NCBI GenBank assembly: GCA_027062985.1 | Contig: JAMOSR010000013.1 | Location: forward strand, 1 to 12,928 | Length of the DNA: 12,928 nucleotides | Direction: 5' to 3' | From: Nautiliaceae bacterium | GTDB taxonomy: Bacteria > Campylobacterota > Campylobacteria > Campylobacterales > Nautiliaceae | Part shown: positions 6,167 through 12,553 of the stretch, piece by piece | How the letters are laid out: each line of letters begins with the position of its first letter | How positions within the stretch are numbered: position 1 is the first letter of the stretch | The notes under the pieces: generated by a model | Seen by the model: the letters and a program-made list of their open reading frames with translations, nothing else | Told to the model about the DNA's origin: nothing | Databases searched by the model: none | Program-made: the position numbers and the translations under genes

Positions 6167-7969
6167 ATGAACGAACTTTTCGAAAAAAACATTAAATTTT
6201 TTTATAACGAACTTCCCCATTATTACGAGCTTATAAAAAACATAAAAACAAGGAATTTTTTAATAAAAAATGACAATATCATAGATAAAAACGGTAATAA
6301 ACTTTACCCTTCTTCTATTGAAGAAGATTCTAAAAAATTTGCCCTTTATCCAACACACAATAAATTATGGGAAAAAAAGTTTTTTTATATTAATCCGGTA
6401 ATATGGGAAAAAAAATTTTTTATAACGGGTAAAATCATCAATAAACTCATCACCAAAGCCAAAACACTAAAAGAATACACTCATCACGGTTTTTATTTTG
6501 ATAAAAATTTTTTACCTACTACTGCAATATTCGGTCTTTTAGCAGGAAAACATCTGGATATTTTAGTGGATAATTTTGAGTTTCAGTCTCTTTTCGTTTA
6601 CGAGCCAAATCCGGAATTTTTCGCTATAAGTTTATATTTCGTAGATTATCCGAAAATATATGAAAAACTGCAAGACAGGTTTTTTTTATGGGTAAACGGA
6701 ACGCTTGATTATTTCGCTATAGAAAAATTTTATTATGAGAGAAAAATCACTTCAAGTTTTATGAACCTCACTTTAACCACATACGACCATCCTCTGATAA
6801 AAGACGCTAAAAATAAATTCGAAGAAATAAGAAATGCAAAACTCAGGGGATGGGGAACATACGAAGATGAAATAAAAGGAGTTAAAAACCATTTAGAAAA
6901 CTTAAACAAATATCCCCTGCTTAGCAAAAAAGAGAATATAAACATCCCTTTTTGCATAGTGGCAAACGGAAAAAGTCTTGAACAAAATATAGATTTTATT
7001 AAAAAAAATAAAGATGCTATGATTATAATATCGGTGGGAACAGCCATAAAACCTCTTTTAAAAGCGGGAATTGAGAGTGATTTTCATATCGAACAAGAAA
7101 GAATAGACATATTAAAAGATGTTTTAAAAGATATTCTTCCAAACTACAACGGATATTTCGTAGGAGCGAATGTTGTAAATCCGGAAGTGTTTAAAATGGC
7201 AAAACACCCTTTAATGTATACAAGAGAGGCTTTTAGTCTGTCTGAACATCATATTTTAACCGGTTCTTCTCCTATTGTGGGAAACGCGGGATTTGCATTT
7301 GCGGCAAATTTCACTAAAGAAATTTATTTATGCGGCATGGACCTAGGGTTTAGAATCGGAGATAAAAAACATTCAAAAAACAGCTTTTACGACCAAACGG
7401 ACGACATTGCAAAAGAGGGTATAAAAATAAAAGGAAACTTCAGTGACGACATATATACCGATTCTCTTTTATTAACTTCAAAATACAATATAGAAAAAAT
7501 GATAGAAAAATTAAACTTAAAAGTATATAATTTAAGCGACGGGGCTTATATAGAAGGCTCAATACCCTTAAATATTAAAGATAAAATACTACCCGACACA
7601 GACAAAAAAAAATACATAAAAAAAATTATCCAGTGTTTTGAAAAAACAAATTTAAATATAAAACCTTTAAACTTAAGAAAAATTTTAAATCCCGTAAAAC
7701 AAACACTCAAAAAAAAAGTAAAAAACTATAAAGAATTAACTGGTCTTATAGATTTCATAGATGATGCAATAGATACGATGCAAAAATATTACCCAAGAGA
7801 ACATACGCTTCTTAGGGGTTCTCTCTCTCACATTTTAAATAATCTTTATATTTTATCCCATAAAATAGACTCAAAAGACATTCCTAAACTAGCCCATATT
7901 ATTCAAAAAGAAATTTTTTTGTTTCAAAAAGATTTTGAAAAAAAATTTAACAAATTTTTTAAAGAATAA
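6167..7969 (+). CDS. Motility accessory factor (Maf/PseE family), probable flagellin nonulosonate transferase
   Basis: The 600-residue protein fits the Maf family (MAF_flag10/DUF115 with an amino-terminal Maf domain). Members transfer pseudaminic or legionaminic acid to serine and threonine residues of flagellin in the cytoplasm before export. The central catalytic-type domain spans about 255-410. It includes FCIVANGKSLEQN at 262-274 (the nucleotide-sugar loop), VGTAIKPLLKAGIESDFHIE at 290-309, SSPIVGNAGFAFAANF at 367-382, and CGMDLGF at 389-395 followed by KKHS. The amino-terminal part has the hydrophobic FLLAGKHL-like patches of the family; the last 110 residues are predicted helical and basic. 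GGAG at 6156-6159 is seven bases from the ATG. Position behind the hook genes fits flagellar modification; the sugar-synthesis genes are not in this window. The gene has several A8-A9 runs and an in-frame direct repeat near 6367-6424. Donor and acceptor cannot be read from sequence. Confidence 0.85.
   Translation: MNELFEKNIKFFYNELPHYYELIKNIKTRNFLIKNDNIIDKNGNKLYPSSIEEDSKKFALYPTHNKLWEKKFFYINPVIWEKKFFITGKIINKLITKAKTLKEYTHHGFYFDKNFLPTTAIFGLLAGKHLDILVDNFEFQSLFVYEPNPEFFAISLYFVDYPKIYEKLQDRFFLWVNGTLDYFAIEKFYYERKITSSFMNLTLTTYDHPLIKDAKNKFEEIRNAKLRGWGTYEDEIKGVKNHLENLNKYPLLSKKENINIPFCIVANGKSLEQNIDFIKKNKDAMIIISVGTAIKPLLKAGIESDFHIEQERIDILKDVLKDILPNYNGYFVGANVVNPEVFKMAKHPLMYTREAFSLSEHHILTGSSPIVGNAGFAFAANFTKEIYLCGMDLGFRIGDKKHSKNSFYDQTDDIAKEGIKIKGNFSDDIYTDSLLLTSKYNIEKMIEKLNLKVYNLSDGAYIEGSIPLNIKDKILPDTDKKKYIKKIIQCFEKTNLNIKPLNLRKILNPVKQTLKKKVKNYKELTGLIDFIDDAIDTMQKYYPREHTLLRGSLSHILNNLYILSHKIDSKDIPKLAHIIQKEIFLFQKDFEKKFNKFFKE
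7922..7940. other. Weak AT hairpin at the maf/polX convergent junction
   Basis: TTTCAAAA (7922-7929) pairs with TTTTGAAA (7933-7940) around a three-base loop. It overlaps the polX stop codon and lies inside the last codons of maf. No T tract follows on either strand, so I do not call it a terminator; in DNA this AT-rich it may be chance. Confidence 0.15.
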
Positions 7970-9627
7970 GTATTAACAACATCTTCTTTTTGGGCCCATC
8001 CCCTCCTTGCCTGATTTATACCGTATTTTACAAATTGAAGCATGTTAACATTATGGGCATCCGAATTTATAACAAATTTACAACCTATATCTTTAGCCAT
8101 TTTTATATAAGTATCCGATAAATCAAGTCTGTCAGGCTGGGAATTAATTTCAATAGCCACATTTAGTTTTGCCGCTTTTTTAAATATTTTTTCCCAGTCG
8201 GCTTTTATTTCTTCTCTTTTATTGATAATTCTGTTTAAAGGATGTGCTAATATGTTTATTTTATCAAGAGCCTTTAAAAGTCTTTCTGTCTGGTCGCCTG
8301 TAAATTTATAATGAATGGCCCCTACAACTATATCAAGCCTGTTTAAAATTTCATCTTCGAAATCCAGACTGCCGTCTTCCAATATATCTACCTCCGCTCC
8401 TTTTAATATTTTTATTTGAGAATATTTTTTCTGTAACTTTTCAATTTCCTCTATCTGTTGCAAAAGTTTTTTTTCATCCATTCCATTAGCCACTTTTAAT
8501 CTTTTAGAATGGTCTGTTATAGCTATATACTCATACTCTAATTCTAAAGCTTTTATAACCATATTTTCAATCGTATCAATTCCGTCACTGTAAATCGTAT
8601 GAATATGCAAATCCCCTTTTAAATCCCCATATTCTATAAGTTTAGGAAGTTTTTTTTGCAAACAAGCCTCAATTTCTCCCCTGTTTTCTCTAAGTTCGGG
8701 CTCTATATAACATAATCCCACAGCCTCGTACACTTCTTCTTCTGTAGCTCCGGCTATTTTTTTATCCTCTTTATAAACACCGTATTCGTTTACTTTCAAT
8801 CCTTTTTCAATAGCTATTTTTCTGATTTCTATATTATGAGCTTTACTCCCCGTAAAATAATGAAGAGCCGCTCCATAACTTTCTTTGGCAACAGCCCTTA
8901 AATCCACCTGCAAAGAATTTTCCAAAAAAACTGTTGAACGGGTAAGACCTGCGGAATGAACCTCTTTTACTTTTGGAAATTTTATAAAATATTCGCTAAC
9001 CTTAGGATAATCTTTTGCAACTACCAAAATATCCAAATCTCCGACAGTTTCCTTTTTTCTTCTGTAACTTCCGGCTATTTCTACAATTTCCACCCCTTCA
9101 AAATCCAAAAGATATCCTCTAATCTCTTCCGCAATTTCCTCTACCTCAGCCCATAAAAAACGTATTCCGGCTTTCTTAAGCTGTTTTACACCTTTTAATA
9201 TTTTTTCTATCAATTTAGGGCCAAACCCCGGAAGTTTGGCAAGCTCCCCGCTTTGAGCGTATTTTTTAAGTTCTTCTAAAGATGTAACCCCAAAAGCGTC
9301 ATAAATCTGTTTTACCCGTTTAGGCCCCAAACCTTCAATGCTTAGCATTTCTACAAGACCTGAAGGTATCTCTTTTTGAAGTTCTTCAAGCTTGTGAAAT
9401 TTTCCGGTTGTTACTATCTCCTTGATATATTCGCTTAAATCTTTACCAATTCCCGGAAGTCTTGTTAAATCAAACCCTTCTTTTACAAGTTTATTAAAAT
9501 CCTTACTTGAATTTTCTATAATTCTTGCGGCGTTTCTGTAAGCTCTTACCTTAAAAGGATTCTCTCCTTTTATTTCTAAAAGGTCTGCTGTTTTTGAAAA
9601 AATTTTAGCTATCTCCTGATTGGTCAT
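7924..9627 (-). CDS. polX: DNA polymerase X with PHP 3'-5' exonuclease domain (PolX)
   Basis: The product is a 567-residue bacterial family X polymerase, which fills short gaps during base excision repair. Numbered from the ATG at 9627, residues 1-80 form the 8-kDa domain, and helix-hairpin-helix motifs are LPGIGKDL (57-64), IEGLGPKRV (97-105) and LPGFGPKL (132-139). The polymerase site has GSYRRKKETVGDLDILV (186-202), with metal ligands D197, D199 and D242. The carboxy-terminal PHP nuclease keeps DLHIHT (339-344), TDHS (371-374), E412, H439, H462 and SDAH (522-525), so both activities look intact. Length matches Bacillus subtilis PolX (570). AHPLNR replaces the more usual HPTGR. A TTG three bases upstream is possible, but the ATG is better spaced from AAAGGA. 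The gene overlaps the DUF167 gene by 23 bases upstream and maf by 46 bases at the 3' end. It is probably last in the operon. Confidence 0.93.
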   Translation of the reverse strand: MTNQEIAKIFSKTADLLEIKGENPFKVRAYRNAARIIENSSKDFNKLVKEGFDLTRLPGIGKDLSEYIKEIVTTGKFHKLEELQKEIPSGLVEMLSIEGLGPKRVKQIYDAFGVTSLEELKKYAQSGELAKLPGFGPKLIEKILKGVKQLKKAGIRFLWAEVEEIAEEIRGYLLDFEGVEIVEIAGSYRRKKETVGDLDILVVAKDYPKVSEYFIKFPKVKEVHSAGLTRSTVFLENSLQVDLRAVAKESYGAALHYFTGSKAHNIEIRKIAIEKGLKVNEYGVYKEDKKIAGATEEEVYEAVGLCYIEPELRENRGEIEACLQKKLPKLIEYGDLKGDLHIHTIYSDGIDTIENMVIKALELEYEYIAITDHSKRLKVANGMDEKKLLQQIEEIEKLQKKYSQIKILKGAEVDILEDGSLDFEDEILNRLDIVVGAIHYKFTGDQTERLLKALDKINILAHPLNRIINKREEIKADWEKIFKKAAKLNVAIEINSQPDRLDLSDTYIKMAKDIGCKFVINSDAHNVNMLQFVKYGINQARRGWAQKEDVVNTYSLKNLLNFFSKSF

Positions 9628-9904
9628 CAATTTCCTTTAAAAAATTCAAAAGTTTTTCGCTTTTTGGCAAAATCACCTGTTTATTTTTACTTGTTTCGCC
9701 TTTTATTATTATATCTCTTTTTGGAATTTTGAACTCTTTAGACAAAAATTTTATCAACTCCTTATTAGCGGCACCTTCTACGGCAGGTGCTTTTATATTA
9801 ATCTTAATAGCATCTCCATACACACCGGCAATTTTATTTTTTGAAGAATTCGGTTGAGCTTTGATTTTCAGTGTTATATATTCATTATCTATTTTATAAA
9901 TCAT
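9605..9904 (-). CDS. DUF167 / YggU family small protein
   Basis: This 99-residue protein matches the DUF167 (UPF0235, YggU) family in length and pattern. The family signature reads KAQPNSSKNKIAGVYGDAIK, then APAVEGAANKELIKFLSKEF, with IIIKGETSKNKQVIL near the end. Family members are small alpha/beta proteins found in all domains of life; their biochemical function is not established and I do not assign one. AAGGAT lies five bases before the ATG. The ATG overlaps the waaA stop in an ATGA arrangement, which implies translational coupling with waaA. The last 23 bases overlap the start of polX. The last residues, IDDQSGDS, lie in this overlap. Confidence 0.88.
   Translation of the reverse strand: MIYKIDNEYITLKIKAQPNSSKNKIAGVYGDAIKINIKAPAVEGAANKELIKFLSKEFKIPKRDIIIKGETSKNKQVILPKSEKLLNFLKEIDDQSGDS
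9633..9638 (-). promoter_or_regulatory. Ribosome binding site of polX (decides the start)
   Basis: AAAGGA on the minus strand (9638 to 9633) lies five bases before the ATG at 9627. It would be only two bases from the TTG at 9630, so the ATG is the likely start. The site lies inside the coding sequence of the DUF167 gene. Confidence 0.6.
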
Positions 9905-11049
9905 TTTTCATCCTTAATAACTTTTAAAACTTTATTAATATCTGTTCTGTTTTTAATGTAAGTTGGTTTAGCTTTTAAAAGAGCTGTTTTTATATCATTA
10001 ACATCGGAAATAACAATATTTTCAACTTCGCTATATAAAGCTTTTTGATTGAAAATATATTTACCGCTAACTATAGGGACATTAAAAAAAGCAGCCTCAA
10101 CAGGGTTATGTCCGCCTACGTTATCAACAAAACTTCCTCCCAAAATCACCTTATCGGCAACGGCGTATAAATTTATAAGCTCACCCATTTTATCCATTAA
10201 TATTAAATCCCCTTCAAGTTTTATATTTTTATTGTTTTCTTTTAAATCAGATACTTTCTTAACATTCCCGAATTTTTTCATAATTTCAAAAACTTCTTTA
10301 AATCTCTCAGGATGCCTAGGTACGACCACAATCTGATATTCTCCTAAATTTAAGTTATTTAAAATCATCTCTTCTTCATTTTTGTGAGTAGAGGCTAGTA
10401 CTAAAAGAGGTTTTTGTTTTATATATTTAACTTTAATATTCGGATAAAAAAAGGTTTTTATATTCCCCGCTACCGTTACGTTTTTCGCTCCGATACTTTC
10501 AAGCCTTTTTTTATCTGTTTCACTTTGAGCCAACACCACATCTATATTTTCAAAAATTTTTTTATAAAACCATTTAAACTTTAAATATTTAGGATAACTT
10601 TTTTCACTTATTCTAGCGTTTAATAAAACAGTTTTATTACATCTTTTTTTTGAGAAATAAAAAAGAAAATACCAAAGTTCAGCTTCCATAACAACTAAGG
10701 TTTTACAGGGCCTTATCCAAAAAGGTAAAAATATCTCATAAGGCAAAAACCTGACTTTCGCATTTTTGTATTTCAACGCTTCTTTATAACCTGTACCGGT
10801 TATTACACTAATATTGACATTTTCAAGTTTTTCCACAATAGGTTTTAACGCTTTTGTTTCTCCAAGCGAACAACTGTGAAACCAATAATTTTTTTTATTA
10901 AACGGAGGATTTTTATAAAGAAAAAATCTTGCGGGAATCGATTTTCTATATTTTTTTTTAAATATAAGAAAAAAAAGAAAAGGAAGAGAGATTATATAAA
11001 TACAAAAAGCAAATAAAAAATAAATTATAAAGAAAAATTTATCTTTCAC
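9901..11049 (-). CDS. waaA: 3-deoxy-D-manno-octulosonic acid (Kdo) transferase WaaA/KdtA
   Basis: The 382-residue product is the GT30 enzyme that moves Kdo from CMP-Kdo to the lipid A precursor at the cytoplasmic face of the inner membrane, the first step of lipopolysaccharide core synthesis. Residues about 5-30 form a membrane anchor. HSCSLGE (58-64) contains the catalytic glutamate E64. MEAELWYF (121-128), LLNARISEKSY (142-152), AGNIK (194-198), VPRHPERF (243-250) and GGHNPVEAA (312-320) are the other family motifs. Length is slightly below the E. coli enzyme (425) and typical of this phylum. The start is GTG, sharing four bases with the flgZ stop codon in a GTGA overlap; no ATG in this frame is better placed. 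The end overlaps the DUF167 gene by four bases. How many Kdo units it adds cannot be read from sequence. Confidence 0.93.
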   Translation of the reverse strand: MKDKFFFIIYFLFAFCIYIISLPFLFFLIFKKKYRKSIPARFFLYKNPPFNKKNYWFHSCSLGETKALKPIVEKLENVNISVITGTGYKEALKYKNAKVRFLPYEIFLPFWIRPCKTLVVMEAELWYFLFYFSKKRCNKTVLLNARISEKSYPKYLKFKWFYKKIFENIDVVLAQSETDKKRLESIGAKNVTVAGNIKTFFYPNIKVKYIKQKPLLVLASTHKNEEEMILNNLNLGEYQIVVVPRHPERFKEVFEIMKKFGNVKKVSDLKENNKNIKLEGDLILMDKMGELINLYAVADKVILGGSFVDNVGGHNPVEAAFFNVPIVSGKYIFNQKALYSEVENIVISDVNDIKTALLKAKPTYIKNRTDINKVLKVIKDEK

Positions 11050-11768
11050 TTTTCATTTATCTCTTCATCTTCTACAAAAAGAACTCTTCCACAGTGAGGA
11101 CAGGTAACTATCTCCTCGCCTTTTATAACCTCGCTGTAAATTTTATCGTTTATTTTCATATTACATCCCGTACATGCCTGTTTTTTTATAGGAGTAACGG
11201 CACTGATTCCCGCCCATCTTTTAATTTTTTCATAAAATCTGTAAATTTGAGGATTCATTTCTTTAATAAGCTCTTCTCTTTTTTTATAAATTTCCTGTTT
11301 TTGAGCTTCAACAACTTCAAGTTTTTTATCCACATCCATTTTAGTAATAGTAATATCGGCATCTATCTTTTCTATTTCTTTTAACAGATTTTCTTTTTCT
11401 TCCTCTTTTTGTTCCAAGATTTTTTCAAATCTTGCAATTTCATCATTTGCGGCTTCTATCTGTTCACGGGCCAGTTCTTCTTCTATCTGAAGAGCTTTAA
11501 ACTCTTTTTCCGTTTTTACTTTAGCCTGTTTTTCTTCGATATCTTTCAGTTTATCTTTAAGTTCGGAAATCAACAGCTCATTTTTACTTTTTTTAACTTT
11601 AATATTTTTTATCTCCTCTTCAAGCTTTTCAAGTCTTTCTTCAAGAGATTTCTTTTGATTTTCAAGTTTAATTAAAGGCGCTTTAATATTCGCTTCAACC
11701 GGCTCAAGTTCTTTTAATTTTCTTTCAAGTCTGTTAAGCTCAATAAGCTCTTTTAAGAATTTATTCAT
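11046..11768 (-). CDS. flgZ: FlgZ (HP0958-like) coiled-coil zinc-ribbon protein, probable RpoN-stabilising flagellar regulator
   Basis: The 240-residue protein has a long charged coiled coil (about residues 5-170). It is followed by a C4 zinc ribbon with C199-x2-C202 and C223-x2-C226 (CTGC and CPHC; zf-RING_7/DUF164). This is the layout of H. pylori HP0958 (FlgZ), which protects the sigma factor RpoN from turnover and binds flaA mRNA. The amino terminus MNKFLKELIELNRLERKL, the segment PQIYRFYEKIKRWAG and the ribbon resemble HP0958 as I recall it, and the neighbours nif3 and waaA are the same. The frame extends upstream to 11810, but the ATG at 11768 has AAAGG seven bases away and matches the family start. 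The upstream extension would also run across the nif3 stop. It overlaps waaA by four bases. Role in this organism is inferred; it fits the two RpoN promoters on the other strand. Confidence 0.85.
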   Translation of the reverse strand: MNKFLKELIELNRLERKLKELEPVEANIKAPLIKLENQKKSLEERLEKLEEEIKNIKVKKSKNELLISELKDKLKDIEEKQAKVKTEKEFKALQIEEELAREQIEAANDEIARFEKILEQKEEEKENLLKEIEKIDADITITKMDVDKKLEVVEAQKQEIYKKREELIKEMNPQIYRFYEKIKRWAGISAVTPIKKQACTGCNMKINDKIYSEVIKGEEIVTCPHCGRVLFVEDEEINEK

Positions 11769-11775
11769 GTATCTG

Positions 11776-11780
11776 CCTTT
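11776..11780 (-). promoter_or_regulatory. Ribosome binding site of flgZ (decides the start)
   Basis: AAAGG on the minus strand (11780 to 11776) lies seven bases before the ATG at 11768, supporting that start over the longer frame that opens at 11810 inside nif3. Confidence 0.6.
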
Positions 11781-11790
11781 TTTTATTGAA

Positions 11791-11799
11791 ATTATATCA
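11791..11799 (-). promoter_or_regulatory. Candidate extended -10 promoter of flgZ
   Basis: TGATATAAT on the minus strand (11799 to 11791) is a perfect extended -10, preceded by T-rich sequence as is common in Campylobacterota, with no recognisable -35. The TGA is also the nif3 stop codon. Transcription would start near 11784, giving a leader of about 16 bases. It would let flgZ, waaA, the DUF167 gene and polX be expressed apart from glyQ and nif3. Confidence 0.5.
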
Positions 11800-12516
11800 A
11801 ATAAACGCAAACGGGTTTTTAGAATTTATCTTCACAATTTCTATATTAAGGTCCTTAATCTCTTCATAAAGAGCGTCGGTAAAATATTTTTCGCTGTCAT
11901 AATGACCTATATCTATTAATGAAATCCCTCTTGATTTTGCATCAAGGGCTTCATGGTACTTAATGTCTCCTGTTAAAAAACAGTCAGCTTTGATAACATC
12001 CAAAAGTCCCATTCCAGAACCTGTGGTAACAGCTATCCTTTTTACAAAATCATTTGCTTTAACAACCCTTAAAATATCTAGGTTCATTTTTTCTTTTATC
12101 ATTTTAACAAGTTCGTCAAAATCCATAAAAATATCACTGTAAAAGATAAAATCATCTTTTTCGCCGTTTAAACCCAAAACTTTTTCAACAAAATAAGTAT
12201 TTAAATGCGTTTTATCAAAATTTGTGTGCATAGCTATTAAAGAAACATCTTTTTTTATAAGTCTAATTAAATATTTAGTAGAAAACCTGTTTGGAATTAC
12301 TTTTTTTATTCCTTTAAAAATCAAAGGATGATGAGTAATAAGCAAAGAACCTTCTTCAACCTCTTCTACAACACCGTCATCAATATCCAACGAAAGATAA
12401 ATTTTTTTTATCTCTTTATCAAAATCGCCTATATTTACTCCACTGTTATCCCACTCTTCCTGCAGCTCAAAAGGGCTTATTTCGTTTAAAAAATCGTATA
12501 TTTTTTTTAATTTCAT
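11797..12516 (-). CDS. Nif3-like dinuclear metal centre protein (YbgI/GTP cyclohydrolase-like family)
   Basis: The 239-residue protein belongs to the Nif3/YbgI family, whose members form toroidal hexamers with a two-metal site. Family motifs are EEWDNSGVNIGD (20-31), THHP (61-64), MHTNFD (96-101), TGSGMG (165-170), and GHYDSE (204-209), which supply the metal-binding histidines, aspartate and glutamate. It is the short form, like E. coli YbgI (247), without the middle domain found in Gram-positive versions. The cellular role of the family is unsettled, and the old NIF3 and GTP cyclohydrolase labels should not be read as activity. The frame is open further upstream, into glyQ. I chose the ATG at 12516 because the family begins there and GGAG lies 11 bases upstream, a rather long spacer. 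It sits between glyQ and flgZ, as in H. pylori. Confidence 0.9.
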   Translation of the reverse strand: MKLKKIYDFLNEISPFELQEEWDNSGVNIGDFDKEIKKIYLSLDIDDGVVEEVEEGSLLITHHPLIFKGIKKVIPNRFSTKYLIRLIKKDVSLIAMHTNFDKTHLNTYFVEKVLGLNGEKDDFIFYSDIFMDFDELVKMIKEKMNLDILRVVKANDFVKRIAVTTGSGMGLLDVIKADCFLTGDIKYHEALDAKSRGISLIDIGHYDSEKYFTDALYEEIKDLNIEIVKINSKNPFAFI

Positions 12517-12518
12517 AA

Positions 12519-12553
12519 TTTTTAATTCTCCATTCTCAATTCTCAATTCCAAC
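12519..12553. repeat. Degenerate heptad tandem repeat (TTCTCAA) at the glyQ/nif3 junction
   Basis: Read on the plus strand, units TTTTTAA, TTCTCCA, TTCTCAA, TTCTCAA and a partial TTCCAAC follow each other with period seven. On the coding strand the unit is TTGAGAA. The array covers the last codons and stop of glyQ and the gap before nif3. The variant unit TTCTCCA supplies the GGAG used as the nif3 ribosome binding site. It is short and AT-rich, so chance is possible, but two exact adjacent copies and two near copies are visible. Confidence 0.5.

Noticed and set aside
7715..8000. Intrinsic terminator between the convergent maf and polX genes
   Set aside because: Only weak AT-only inverted repeats are present, with no GC stem and no T tract placed after a stem on either strand.
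11094..11675. Plus-strand ORFs opposite flgZ with phenylalanine-rich translations
   Set aside because: They are shadows of the glutamate/lysine-rich coiled coil on the minus strand, with no start signals and no recognisable domain.
11769..11810. Amino-terminal extension of FlgZ to 11810
   Set aside because: It would overlap the nif3 stop and has no better ribosome binding site. The family begins at the methionine encoded at 11768, which has AAAGG at good spacing.
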